Shown here piece after piece: positions 42,231 through 55,321 of a stretch of 64,000 nt of DNA. Numbering within the stretch: position 1 is the stretch's first letter; the number at the start of each line of letters is the position of its first letter. The DNA lies in the NCBI RefSeq assembly GCF_026965535.1, contig NZ_CP114039.1:8849461-8913460 (forward strand). The letters run 5' to 3'. This DNA is from Corallococcus sp. NCRR. Its GTDB lineage: Bacteria; Myxococcota; Myxococcia; Myxococcales; Myxococcaceae. The notes under the pieces were generated by a model. The model made no database searches. It was given only the letters and a program-made list of their open reading frames with translations, and had not been told where the DNA came from. A program made the translations under genes and the position numbers.

Positions 42231-43508
42231 TCAGGTCCGCAGCCAGGCGCTCACGTCGTCGTACGTGAAGGGGTGCTCGTAGATGTCATCGAGGTAGTCC
42301 TGCGCCGGGTCCATCACCTCGTGGTAGGTGTGCACCGGCGTGAGGCTCTTGGGGTAGCCGCCCACGGACTGGTCCGCGTTCCAGTATCCGAAGATGCCGA
42401 AGGCCATGGCCTTCATCCGTGCCGCGAAGAGCGCGTGCGCATCATCGTTCGCGTCGTCTCCGGGCCGCAGCAGGCTGACCATCTCGAACAGGCGGGCCGC
42501 CGTGTGCGAGCGCCCGGTCTCGATGGGCATGTGGTGCTCTCGCGCCGTCTCCGTGTCCGGCGAGTCCTCGTTGCGCGTGCCCGCGCCCTTGCGCCCCTGA
42601 TCCCAGCTCACCTGCCGGCGGTCCTGGTGCGGATCGCCGAGGTAGCGCGAGAGGTCCTTCTTCAGCACATCCACGCGGGACCTGCCGTCCGTCGCCCAAC
42701 GCCGGGGCCGGTCCGGGCTCGTCGCCCCCTGGTACGGATGCGGGACCAGCTCCTTGTGCACGGAGATCAGGGCCCGGCTGTTGCCAACGGGGCTGAACAG
42801 CTCCTTCAGGTCGTGGAGGATGGCCACGTTCTCCGCGACGGAGAAGTCCCGCCTGTCGTAGCTCAGGCTCACCCGGTCCTTGCTGCGCACGCTGTAGTCG
42901 TACAGCGGCTGCACCGTCAGGTTCATCACCAGGTTGAGGGGGTTGAGGTTGCCGCCCAGCTTCTCCCACGAGCGGCGCTCGTAGGACGGGTACGAGTTGG
43001 CTTCGTTGTAGCTGCCCGTCATGTTGGGCAGCAGGTTGAAGGGCGAGTACGTCGTCACGACGTGGCTGATGGCGCCGCCCCAACTGTCGTGGTCCCAGAG
43101 GTACTGCCCCAGCGCCCTGCGCAGGTCATTCAGCGTCTGGCGGGTCCGGGCATGCTCCAGGACGTCCTCCGCCAGCTCCTGCTCCAGCTCGCGGTTGCGC
43201 TGGCAGCGGGCGTCGGCCTCGTACATCAGGTGCATGTAGAACTCGCCCTTGCTGGCGAAGGCCTTCCAGTAGGCCTTGGGCGCGGTGTTCGTCATGCCGA
43301 ACGTGGTCTCGAAGGAGCCCAGCTTCGTGCCCTTCGGAAACGACCACGGCTTGGAGGCGATCCACGACCGGAGCGTGTTGCGCAGCCCCACCTTCGTCAG
43401 ATGATTCAGCCGGGTGCGGTCCGTCGACCGCGCGTACGCGTAGGCGCCGTCCGCCCACGTCTTCGCGTCCCCGTCCTTCAAGGCGACCGAGTTGATCTCC
43501 ACGGGCAT
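42231..43508 (-). CDS. Hypothetical protein, unrecognised
   Basis: A 425-residue protein from the ATG at 43508. There is no signal peptide, membrane helix or known motif. It is mixed helical, rich in Tyr, Trp, His and Asn for this genome. Its segments include WKAFASKGEFYMHLMYEADARC (about 80-100), a charged helix (ELEQELAEDVLEHART), NLLPNMTGSYNEAN, HHMPIETGRSHTAARLFEMV (about 325-345) and a C-terminal FGYWNADQSVGGYPKSL / HTYHEVMDPAQDYLDDIY. The last two histidine-rich parts look conserved enough to be functional, but I will not name an activity. It stands alone, 130 bases after the MBL-fold gene on the same strand, with a dyad in between. Confidence 0.65.
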   Translation of the reverse strand: MPVEINSVALKDGDAKTWADGAYAYARSTDRTRLNHLTKVGLRNTLRSWIASKPWSFPKGTKLGSFETTFGMTNTAPKAYWKAFASKGEFYMHLMYEADARCQRNRELEQELAEDVLEHARTRQTLNDLRRALGQYLWDHDSWGGAISHVVTTYSPFNLLPNMTGSYNEANSYPSYERRSWEKLGGNLNPLNLVMNLTVQPLYDYSVRSKDRVSLSYDRRDFSVAENVAILHDLKELFSPVGNSRALISVHKELVPHPYQGATSPDRPRRWATDGRSRVDVLKKDLSRYLGDPHQDRRQVSWDQGRKGAGTRNEDSPDTETAREHHMPIETGRSHTAARLFEMVSLLRPGDDANDDAHALFAARMKAMAFGIFGYWNADQSVGGYPKSLTPVHTYHEVMDPAQDYLDDIYEHPFTYDDVSAWLRT

Positions 43509-43558
43509 CGCGCGTCCCCTCAAGGCAAGTGGGAGCCCTTTCCCGAGCTTCCCTGGCT

Positions 43559-43572
43559 TGAAGTCTACTTCA
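43559..43572. promoter_or_regulatory. 14-base inverted repeat upstream of the unknown gene
   Basis: TGAAGT, two bases, ACTTCA: a perfect 6-base dyad, 51 bases before the ATG of the unrecognised minus-strand gene, in the place of an operator. It is AT-richer than its surroundings. Confidence 0.35.
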
Positions 43573-43638
43573 GGACTGTCGCGAATGTGCCCGTGCGCGA
43601 AATCTCCGCGGGTGTCAGAAAGGCCCGGACGTGTTGGG

Positions 43639-44298
43639 TCACCGTCGCGGGCGCATCCGGAAGGCCACGAACGACGCCATGTCCGGGAAGCCGAAGTACG
43701 GGTTCTTCTGGCGGATGGCCTCCATCTGGGCCACCGGCACGTCCGCGTAGTCGTGCCCTGGGTACAGCCGCGCGGTGTCCGGCACCTTCGCCAGCACCTG
43801 CGACAGCGAGCGGTACATGTCCTCCGGGTTGCCTCCCGGGAAGTCGCACCGGCCGCACCCGTTGATGAAGACCGTGTCCCCGGACACGAGCGCGTCCTCC
43901 GCCAGCAGGCAGTGCGACCCCGGCGTGTGCCCGGGCGTGTGCAGCGCGTGGAACGTGCGCGCGCCCACCGGCACCGCGTCGCCCGCCTTCAGGAGCTTGA
44001 GCGCGTCCCCACCCCGCTTGCGCAGGTCGCTGGAGAAGGCAACCTCCTCCGCCTGCGCGTACACCGGCACGTCGTGGCGTGACAGCAGCTCCTCCAGGCC
44101 GTTGATGTGGTCCCCGTGGCAGTGCGACACGAACGCGCCCACCACGCGCTTGCCGTCCCGCGCCACCGCCGCCTCGATGGCCGGCACGTCCCACGCCGGA
44201 TCCACCACCACCACCTCCGGGCCGTCCTGGGGACCCACGAGGTAGACGAAGTTGTCCATCGGTCCGAGCTTGAGCTGGCGTACGTACGGCGTGGGCAT
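43639..44298 (-). CDS. MBL-fold metallohydrolase (glyoxalase II-like)
   Basis: A 219-residue metallo-beta-lactamase-fold enzyme from the ATG at 44298, with GGAGG six bases before it. The metal motifs are complete: SHCHGDH (H59, H61, D63, H64), the HTPGHTPGS loop (about 125), and SGDTVF (about 147), with a later YPGHDY that supplies the final His. The SDRL-like substrate and the RCDFPGG loop are typical of the glyoxalase II / persulfide dioxygenase group. The exact substrate cannot be decided from sequence alone. It diverges from the secreted-protein gene. Confidence 0.85.
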   Translation of the reverse strand: MPTPYVRQLKLGPMDNFVYLVGPQDGPEVVVVDPAWDVPAIEAAVARDGKRVVGAFVSHCHGDHINGLEELLSRHDVPVYAQAEEVAFSSDLRKRGGDALKLLKAGDAVPVGARTFHALHTPGHTPGSHCLLAEDALVSGDTVFINGCGRCDFPGGNPEDMYRSLSQVLAKVPDTARLYPGHDYADVPVAQMEAIRQKNPYFGFPDMASFVAFRMRPRR

Positions 44299-44405
44299 GG
44301 TTGTCCTCCAGACGGCCACTCTACGCCCCAGGCTTGCCGCCCCGGGGGCAGTTCCCTTTGAATGCCACTTTTTTGATGCCCCACGCCGTCAGGAGGTCTC
44401 CGTCC

Positions 44406-45119
44406 GTGAAGCGCCTGCCCACCCTGCTCGCCTGCTCGCTGCTGGTCAGCGCGACCGTCTCCGCCGCGGGGCGGACCTCCTCCACGTTCCGCTACAAGCC
44501 ATCACCGGACGACGAGCGTCCCGTCATCGTGGACGCCACCATCGGGCCCCAGGGCAGCGACTTCGCCATGCGCCTGAAGTTCAACAAGGACCCGTTCGGC
44601 GAGGAGTGCAAGCAGCGCTGCGCCAACGTCACCCTCTTCCTGGACACCGACTCCAGCGTCCAGTCCGGCCTCCACCTGCCCACCAGCAAGGCCCCGGAGA
44701 ACGGCGCGGACCTGGCGATCGTCATCCAGGGCGTGCGGGAGTACAAACGCCAGGACGCCCCCCCGGAGACGGCCCTGCGCGTGAAGATCCGCCAGCTGGG
44801 CTCGGACGCCACCAGCGCGGACTCGGGCGAGCTGCTCGCGGACCTCAACAACCGGCAGGACCCGGAGCGCATCCAGACGGACGGCGCCACGGTCTACCTG
44901 CTGGTGGACGCCACCAGCGCGCTGTTGCCCTCCGCCCGCAAGGTGCGCGTCATCTACCACCCGCCGGGGAGCAAGGCCCTCACCGCCACCATCAACGGGA
45001 TGGCCGGTGGCGGCTCCGGCCGGGGCGTGCAGATCTTCAAGCGCGGCAGCGGCTGGGGCCGCGCCCCTGACGCGGAGGGCAAGAAGCCCCGCGCCAACCC
45101 CAACGGCGACAACGGCTAG
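44406..45119 (+). CDS. Secreted protein of unknown function
   Basis: A 237-residue protein with GTG start at 44406, chosen because a perfect AGGAGG (44391-44396) lies nine bases before. An ATG at 44376 would add ten residues and has no ribosome site. A signal peptide (about 1-20, LLACSLLVSATVSAA) is followed by a beta-rich domain with VIVDATIGPQG, a Cys pair (EECKQRC), LFLDTDSSVQSGLHLP and a final Arg/Lys/Gly-rich basic tail. I know no family. The LDTD...G pattern resembles extracellular beta-sandwich proteins, but this is not enough for a name. Confidence 0.65.
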   Translation: MKRLPTLLACSLLVSATVSAAGRTSSTFRYKPSPDDERPVIVDATIGPQGSDFAMRLKFNKDPFGEECKQRCANVTLFLDTDSSVQSGLHLPTSKAPENGADLAIVIQGVREYKRQDAPPETALRVKIRQLGSDATSADSGELLADLNNRQDPERIQTDGATVYLLVDATSALLPSARKVRVIYHPPGSKALTATINGMAGGGSGRGVQIFKRGSGWGRAPDAEGKKPRANPNGDNG

Positions 45120-45155
45120 TCCCAGCAGGCCGCCAGTCAGGCCCGGGCCCCACTC

Positions 45156-45175
45156 CCCTCGGAATTCCGGGGGGT
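45156..45175 (+). terminator. Weak hairpin after the secreted-protein gene
   Basis: CCCC-t-CGG, loop AATT, CCG-GGGG: a 7-base stem with one bulge, 36 bases after the stop. No T-run follows. The rest of the 282-base gap before parC shows no gene; it must carry the parC promoter, which I cannot place with confidence. Confidence 0.25.
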
Positions 45176-45401
45176 TGGCGGTGGGTTTCAAGCAGGCACA
45201 GGACTGCACGGGCGTGCAGAAGTTCCGGGCTGGAGCCGACGCAACCACCCGAATTCGTTCTCAATGTCAGAGGCCCATGGTAGTCCCGCCCATCTGACGT
45301 CGAGGGTCCGACCCGACTGGTAGTCGCAACGCGCACGGCGGCACGCCCGCGCGCCGCGTTACGCCCGGCCGGCCGGCCCGTGTGAAAAACATCTGGATTC
45401 C

Positions 45402-47786
<2,385 letters not shown>

Positions 47787-47796
47787 CGGGAAGGCC

Positions 47797-49728
<1,932 letters not shown>

Positions 49729-49747
49729 AAAAACGGGAGTCCCCGCA

Positions 49748-49779
49748 CACCCGGGACGGGCGCTTTTCCGTCCCGGGTG
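49748..49779 (+). terminator. Strong hairpin closing parC-parE
   Basis: CACCCGGGACGG (49748-49759), an 8-base loop containing TTTT, and CCGTCCCGGGTG (49768-49779): a perfect 12-base stem, 20 bases after the parE stop. No T-run follows in either direction, so it may act as an intrinsic terminator of the GC type or protect the 3' end. Confidence 0.5.
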
Positions 49780-49824
49780 GGCATTGGTCTTCCGCCCCGC
49801 CGGTCGGCTAGCATCCGCCGAATC

Positions 49825-51288
49825 GTGAACACCACCCGCCTTGCCCTGACTGTCGCGCTCGCCTGTGTGCTGAGCGCTCCCGCCGCCGACGCCGCCACCA
49901 AGCGCAAGTCCGCCGCGAAGAAGAAGCGCCCCGCCGCCACCAAGAAGGTCCCCGCGGCCGTCCCCGAGGACACCTTCACGCCTCCGGATGACGCGGCCCC
50001 CGTGTCGGACGCGCCGGTGGCGCCCAAGGCGGCCACCCAGGCCCCGCTCGCGCCCGTCACCCCCGCCGCCCCGAAGAAGGTGGTGGATGCGCCAGCCCCG
50101 GCGGTGCGCCCGGCGCAGTCCAACGCGGTGGCCGTCTTCGGCGTGGCCCGCCAGTCGGCCGCGACGGACGCCGCGGCGAAGTTGGAGGACACCATCACCC
50201 GGCGGCTGGGCAGCGCGGGCGACGTGCGGTTCGTGGACCTGGCGACCGCCTTCCCGCCCCCGGAGCCCCAGGGCAACCCCAAGGCGGACGCCCTCTTCGA
50301 AGAGGGCCGCGCGGCGTACGACAACCTGGACCCGGACGCCGCGGCGGTGAAGTTCAAGGCGGCCGCGGAGGCCTACGTGCAGCGCCCCGGCGACCTGCGC
50401 CCGGAGAAGCTGGGGGAGACGTACCTCTTCCACGGCGCGTCCCTGCTCCTCAACGGCGACGTGGCGGGCGCGAAGGCGTCCTTCACGAACGCGCTGCTCG
50501 CGGAGCCGTCGCTGCGCCCGGACGCGGGCCTCTTCGGCCAGGACGTGCAGCGGGTGTTCACGGAGGCGCAGAGCGAATTGAACGCGCAGCCGCAGGGCAC
50601 GCTGGTGGTGAACACCCAGCCCCAGGGCGCGCGCGTGCTGGTGCGCGGCCGCGACGTGGGCACGACGCCGCTGGCCGGCGCGAAGCTGTCCCCGGGCCGC
50701 TACCCCGTGCAGGTGGTGCTGCCGGGCTACGCCCCGTTCGCGACGTACGTGGAGGTGAAGCCGTCCACCCCCACGGAGGTGAAGACGAAGCTGGGCTCCG
50801 CGCCGGGGCTGTCCGCGCTGCGTGACGCGGCGACGAAGGCCGGCACGGAGGCCGCCTTCGACGCGGACGGCACGCCGCCGGAGGTGGGCGCCATCGCCGA
50901 GCGGCTCAACGCGCGCTACGTGGTGCTGGCCGCCACGTTCCAGGACAAGAAGGGCCGGCTGCACGGCGAGGTGCAGGCGTGGGACGTGCGCACCAAGAAC
51001 CGCCTGCGCGGCGTGGAGGTGGACTTCGGCAAGCGCGACGGCAAGAACAGCGCGGACTTCGCCGCGGACCAGGTGCACACCTTCCTCACCGGCGCCGCCC
51101 TGCCCCAGGGCCGCGAGGACTCCAAGGAGCCGCTCGTGTCCAGCGACTCCGTGCTGCGCAAGCCCTGGTTCTGGGCCGCGGCGGCGGGCGTGGCGGCCGT
51201 GACGGCGGGCGTGGTGTACGTGGCCACCACGGACCGCGGCCCCGGCTTCAACCCGGTGAACGGGCTGCCCGGTGGAATTTCCTTCTAG
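49825..51288 (+). CDS. PEGA-domain envelope protein
   Basis: A 487-residue protein with GTG start at 49825. A signal peptide (about 1-22, ending ADAA) precedes a Lys/Pro/Ala-rich spacer, a first alpha/beta part (about 95-130), TPR-like helices (about 150-250; ALFEEGRAAYDNLDPDAA), a PEGA domain (about 258-316; TLVVNTQPQGARVLVRG, PLAGAKLSPGRYPV) and a last part with ARYVVLAATF. A C-terminal hydrophobic helix (about 450-470) anchors it. PEGA domains are surface beta-folds of unknown ligand. It is paralogous in layout to the next gene, 28 bases downstream. Confidence 0.78.
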   Translation: MNTTRLALTVALACVLSAPAADAATKRKSAAKKKRPAATKKVPAAVPEDTFTPPDDAAPVSDAPVAPKAATQAPLAPVTPAAPKKVVDAPAPAVRPAQSNAVAVFGVARQSAATDAAAKLEDTITRRLGSAGDVRFVDLATAFPPPEPQGNPKADALFEEGRAAYDNLDPDAAAVKFKAAAEAYVQRPGDLRPEKLGETYLFHGASLLLNGDVAGAKASFTNALLAEPSLRPDAGLFGQDVQRVFTEAQSELNAQPQGTLVVNTQPQGARVLVRGRDVGTTPLAGAKLSPGRYPVQVVLPGYAPFATYVEVKPSTPTEVKTKLGSAPGLSALRDAATKAGTEAAFDADGTPPEVGAIAERLNARYVVLAATFQDKKGRLHGEVQAWDVRTKNRLRGVEVDFGKRDGKNSADFAADQVHTFLTGAALPQGREDSKEPLVSSDSVLRKPWFWAAAAGVAAVTAGVVYVATTDRGPGFNPVNGLPGGISF

Positions 51289-51316
51289 CTTGGGCGTCAA
51301 GCGCACAGGACTCCTC

Positions 51317-52528
51317 ATGAAAGCCCTTCCGCTCGCGCTCGTGCTGCTGCCCGCCCTGGCGCTGTCCGCCTCGTCGTCCCAACCGGGCCGCATCTCCGCG
51401 CTGCTCATCCCCATGGACCCGTCGTCCGAGTCCTCGGGGGTGCAGATGGAGAGCTACATGAACGACGCGCTCGGCAACTTCGCCAGCTACTCCGTGCGAA
51501 AGCCGCGCGACCTCTTCGGTCTGCCGGACGACCCGGCCGCGCAGGCGTCCTTCCAGCGCGCGAAGAAGGGCTACGAGGAGAGCGTCAAGGCCTTCGAGGC
51601 GCGCGAGTACGAGGACGCGGAGCGCAAGGTGCGCGCCACCCTCAAGGAGCTGGACGGCTCCGTCGCGGCGATGACGTCCTGCTTCCCGCTGTGCGACGCG
51701 ATCGCGCTGCACGGCGCCATTCTCCAGCTTCGCGGCGACGTGGAGGAGGCGAAGCTGCTGCTCATCGACCTGATGGCGCTCAACCCCACGTTCGAATTGA
51801 ACCCCAAGCGCTTCAGCCGGGAGTTCATCAGCCTGCGCGTCCAGGTGGCGACGAGCCGTCCCTCGCAGCTGCGTGGCAGCGCCACCTTCAAGTCCCGGCC
51901 CGCGGGCGCCCGCGTGTACGTGGACGGCGAGCCGGTGGGCTACACGCCGCTGACGCTGCCCACGCTGCCGGTGGGCAAGCACCTGGTGCGCATGGAGCGG
52001 CCGGGCTTCCGCCAGTTCGGGCAGATCGCCGAGGTGACGCCGGACGACGTGGACGTCGTCGCCTCGCTGGTGCCCACGGCCACCTACAAGTCCTACGACG
52101 CGCAGCTGGACAAGGTGATTCCGGACGTGTCGCGCGGCAGCGACAAGCCGGCCAACGCCGTCGTCTCGCTGGGCAAGTCGCTGAGCCTGGACCGGGCCAT
52201 GGTGGGCACCGTGCGCGTCATCCCGGAGCGGGGCACGGAGCTCTCCGTGGGCCTCTTCGACGTGAAGAGCGGCAAGCGCCTGGGCTCGCGCAAGCTGGTG
52301 CTCCAGGGCGACGAGTACGGCCAGCTCAAGTCGGAGATGGAGCGCATCGTCAACCAGCTCATCAACAGCGAGGGCGAACAGGTCCAGCGCAAGCGGGACC
52401 CGCTGGACAACCGCAGCGGCTCGGAGGACTGGGGTTCGGAGGACCGGGGTGGCAACTCCCGACAGTCCGTCAAGAAGCACTCCGGGGATGATCCGCTGGA
52501 CGACGTGTCGGGTACCGAGGACTGGTGA
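51317..52528 (+). CDS. PEGA-domain envelope protein, second copy
   Basis: A 403-residue protein from the ATG at 51317 with a signal peptide (about 1-19). TPR-like helices (about 70-160; GYEESVKAFEAREYEDAERKV) and a PEGA domain (about 186-248; PAGARVYVDGEPVGYTPLTL) follow the same order as the preceding gene, so the two are an old tandem duplication. The C-terminus is polar with a repeated short motif, DPLDxxSGxEDW, once near 360 and once at the very end. No C-terminal membrane helix is seen, unlike its neighbour. The ligand is unknown. Confidence 0.75.
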   Translation: MKALPLALVLLPALALSASSSQPGRISALLIPMDPSSESSGVQMESYMNDALGNFASYSVRKPRDLFGLPDDPAAQASFQRAKKGYEESVKAFEAREYEDAERKVRATLKELDGSVAAMTSCFPLCDAIALHGAILQLRGDVEEAKLLLIDLMALNPTFELNPKRFSREFISLRVQVATSRPSQLRGSATFKSRPAGARVYVDGEPVGYTPLTLPTLPVGKHLVRMERPGFRQFGQIAEVTPDDVDVVASLVPTATYKSYDAQLDKVIPDVSRGSDKPANAVVSLGKSLSLDRAMVGTVRVIPERGTELSVGLFDVKSGKRLGSRKLVLQGDEYGQLKSEMERIVNQLINSEGEQVQRKRDPLDNRSGSEDWGSEDRGGNSRQSVKKHSGDDPLDDVSGTEDW

Positions 52529-52576
52529 CACGCGGCGCTTGTCCCGGGACGGCTCGCACCTAGAGTCCCGGGCCGT

Positions 52577-55063
52577 ATGCGCCACCTGCCGCTGCTCGCC
52601 CTCCTCCCCAGCCTCGCGCTTGCCCAGACGGGCGCCGTCGACAGCACCCCCGTCCCGCCCCTGGGCGTCACCCTGCCCCCCACCAACGCGGCGCTCATTG
52701 ACGAAGCGCCCGCCCTGTCCCTCAACCCCGCCGGCCTGGGCTTCCAGGACGCGGGGCAGCTCTTCTACCTCCACGAACGCAACCTCCAGTCCGACTCCGT
52801 GGGCGACGCCGTGTTCCTGGGCACGCGCCTGTTGGGCCTGGGCGCGGGCTTCTCCCTGGAGTGGATCCGCGGCGAGAACACGCCGGACTACCGCAGGACG
52901 TCCTTCGGCCTGTCGCTGGGGCCCCGCACGCTGCAGTTGGGCGCCGCGCTGCACGACTTCAGCAGCTCGGATGACTCCCGCATCAGCGGGCTGACGAGCT
53001 GGGACGTGGGCCTCACCGCCCGCCCGTTCCGCTTCCTGTCGCTGGCCGCGGTGGCCAGGGACATCAACGCGCCGGAGCAGGACGGCCTCAAGCTGTCGCG
53101 CCGCTACAACTTCGGCCTGGGCCTGCGCCCCTTGGGTGAGCGCTACACGCTGGGCGTGGACTGGCTCTTCGCGGAAGGAGGCTTCCGGGAGGGCCTGGCC
53201 ACGTACACGCTCCAGGCGGAGGTGGTGCGCGGCCTGAGGCTGGGCGGCGGCCTGTCCCACGGCTTCGTCAGCGGCATCCCCCTGGCGCTCCAGTTCTCGG
53301 CCACGGTGGACCTGGGCCACGCGGGCCTGACGTACGCGGCGGGCGGCGCGGGCGAAGGCCTGGACCACGTGCTGCAGGTGCGCCTGTCCTCGGAGCGCTA
53401 CCGCTCCGTGCACGGCGGCGGCGGCGTGGTGGCGCTGCTGGATTTGGACGACATGCTCGCGGGCGGCGTGAGCCCCGCGCTGGCCATCCTGGGCGTGAGT
53501 GAAGTGGATCCGTACCTGCGCCTGATGAAGTTCCTGGACCTGGCCACGCGCGACGAGCGGCTCAAGGGCGTGGTGGTGAAGATGGAGGGCCTGCCCGGCG
53601 TGGGCTGGGGCACGGCGGAGGAGCTGCGCCAGTCGCTGCTCAAGCTGCGCGAGTCGGGCAAGAAGGTCGTGGTGGTGATGCTGTCCGGGGATGACCGCAG
53701 CTACCTGGTGGCGTCCGCGGCGGACAGCGTCTACGCGCTGACGGAGGCGTCGCTGCCCATCAACGGCCTGTCCGCCACGGTGACGTCGCTGGGCGGCACC
53801 ATGGAGAAGCTGGGCGTGACGTGGGACGTGGCGCGCGTGGGTGAGTACAAGACGGCCATGGAGCAGTTCACCCGCTCCGACATGAGCCCCGCGGAGCGCG
53901 AGACGCTGGACGCGTACCTGGACTCCCAGGTGACCCACTACGAGAAGGCCGTGGAGGCCGGTCGCAAGCTGCCTCCGGAGCGGCTGCGCGCCGCGTGGGC
54001 CCAGGGCATCCTGTCCTCCAAGCGGGCGCAGGCGGCGGGCCTGCTGGACGGAGTGGTGTCCGCGACGGAGCTGGACGCGCGCGTGGCGGAGTGGTTCCCG
54101 GGCATGCGCTTCCACCCGGCCTACTCGCCGCGCGACGAGCGCGAGGACCGCTGGGGCCTGCGCCGCCGCATCGCGGTGGTGCCGGTGCTCGGTGACATCA
54201 CCGGAGGCCGCAGTCGCGAGGACCCGCTGGGCTTCGCGCAACTGGCGGGCGCGGAGACGGTGGTGCGCGCGCTGCAGGAGGCGCAGGACGACCCGTCCGT
54301 GGTGGCCATCATCCTGCGCGTGGACTCCGGCGGCGGCGACGTGCTGGCGTCCGACCTGATGTACCGCGCGGTGCTGGAGGCGAAGAAGCACAAGCCCGTC
54401 ATCGCCTCCATGGGCGACGCGGCGGCGTCCGGCGGCTACTACGCGGCGGTGGCCGCGGATGAAGTCCTGGCGGAGCCCACCACGCTGACGGGCAGCATCG
54501 GCGTCTTCTACCCGAAGCCCGCGCTGGAGGGCCTGGGCATGAAGCTGGGGGTGAACCAGGAGACGCTCAAGCGCGGCGACATGGCGGACCTGCTGGAGTG
54601 GTGGAAGCCGTGGACGCCCGAGCAGCTGGCCGCGGTGCAGACCTGGGTGGACGACTCCTACGACACGTTCATCACGGAGGTCGCCCGCAACCGGAAGATG
54701 GACAAGGCGAAGGTGGACGCCGTGGCACGCGGCCGGGTGTGGAGCGGCAAGGACGCGCTCGCCCGGGGGCTGGTGGACGGGCTGGGCGGCATGCCGGAGG
54801 CCGTGGCGTCCGCGCGCAAGCGCGCGAAGGTGGCCCCTTCGGAGGAGCTGGACCTGGACGTCATGGGGGACGCGCGCGGCTTCCTCTCCGGGCTGGGCGG
54901 AGAGCCCGGCGTGCACGCGCTGGCGGGGGTGCTGCTGCCCGCGCTGCCCGCGCGCCCGCCGGAGGCCCTGTCCGTGCTCGCCCGGGAGGTGGGGCTGGGT
55001 TCGCCCGAGCTCCTGCGCCCCGGCCTGAAGGCCATGATGCCCTTCCGCGTGCGCATCCGCTGA
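52577..55063 (+). CDS. sppA: SppA (S49) protease fused to an outer-membrane barrel-like domain
   Basis: An 828-residue protein with a cleavable signal peptide (about 1-16, LALAQ). Residues about 17-275 form alternating amphipathic strands with LNPAGLG near the start, as in FadL/PorV-type barrels. After it come two S49 domains as in E. coli SppA: Lys425 in GEYKTAMEQF in the first and Ser618 in AASGGYY in the second make the Ser/Lys dyad. Normal SppA is an inner-membrane enzyme with an N-terminal helix that cuts leftover signal peptides. Here the enzyme is predicted to hang from, or sit under, the outer membrane. It follows the PEGA pair by 48 bases. Confidence 0.85.
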   Translation: MRHLPLLALLPSLALAQTGAVDSTPVPPLGVTLPPTNAALIDEAPALSLNPAGLGFQDAGQLFYLHERNLQSDSVGDAVFLGTRLLGLGAGFSLEWIRGENTPDYRRTSFGLSLGPRTLQLGAALHDFSSSDDSRISGLTSWDVGLTARPFRFLSLAAVARDINAPEQDGLKLSRRYNFGLGLRPLGERYTLGVDWLFAEGGFREGLATYTLQAEVVRGLRLGGGLSHGFVSGIPLALQFSATVDLGHAGLTYAAGGAGEGLDHVLQVRLSSERYRSVHGGGGVVALLDLDDMLAGGVSPALAILGVSEVDPYLRLMKFLDLATRDERLKGVVVKMEGLPGVGWGTAEELRQSLLKLRESGKKVVVVMLSGDDRSYLVASAADSVYALTEASLPINGLSATVTSLGGTMEKLGVTWDVARVGEYKTAMEQFTRSDMSPAERETLDAYLDSQVTHYEKAVEAGRKLPPERLRAAWAQGILSSKRAQAAGLLDGVVSATELDARVAEWFPGMRFHPAYSPRDEREDRWGLRRRIAVVPVLGDITGGRSREDPLGFAQLAGAETVVRALQEAQDDPSVVAIILRVDSGGGDVLASDLMYRAVLEAKKHKPVIASMGDAAASGGYYAAVAADEVLAEPTTLTGSIGVFYPKPALEGLGMKLGVNQETLKRGDMADLLEWWKPWTPEQLAAVQTWVDDSYDTFITEVARNRKMDKAKVDAVARGRVWSGKDALARGLVDGLGGMPEAVASARKRAKVAPSEELDLDVMGDARGFLSGLGGEPGVHALAGVLLPALPARPPEALSVLAREVGLGSPELLRPGLKAMMPFRVRIR

Positions 55064-55115
55064 AGGGCCCCCAGGAGGTCGCCCGGTGGACAACCCACGC
55101 ACACGGGCGGCGAAA

Positions 55116-55138
55116 ATCCGGGCGCCCCATCCGGGCGC
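55116..55138 (+). repeat. Tandem 10-base repeat in the rho leader
   Basis: ATCCGGGCGC occurs at 55116-55125 and 55129-55138, three bases apart (13-base period), 184 bases before the rho ATG. It could be a regulator site at the rho promoter. Confidence 0.35.
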
Positions 55139-55157
55139 TCTGTTAGGGTGGTGAGTG

Positions 55158-55191
55158 CCTCCCGGCCGGCGCTAGGGCCGTCGGGGGGTTT
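55158..55191 (+). promoter_or_regulatory. Hairpin in the rho leader
   Basis: CCTCCCGGCC, a 7-base loop, then GGCCG-tc-GGGGG can form a 10-base stem with a 2-base bulge, followed by GGTTT. It lies about 130 bases before rho, where other bacteria control rho by attenuation. It is suggestive only. Confidence 0.3.
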
Positions 55192-55321
55192 CAGGAACCG
55201 GCGGTTTCGGCCTTCTCGCAGGCCCCGCGTCCGGCTTCCTGTCCCAAAACCTGCTTCCTGACGTCCCCGGCGGGCCCGCTCACGGCCGCCGACCTCAAAG
55301 GGCCGTCACGCGTGGAGCCCC

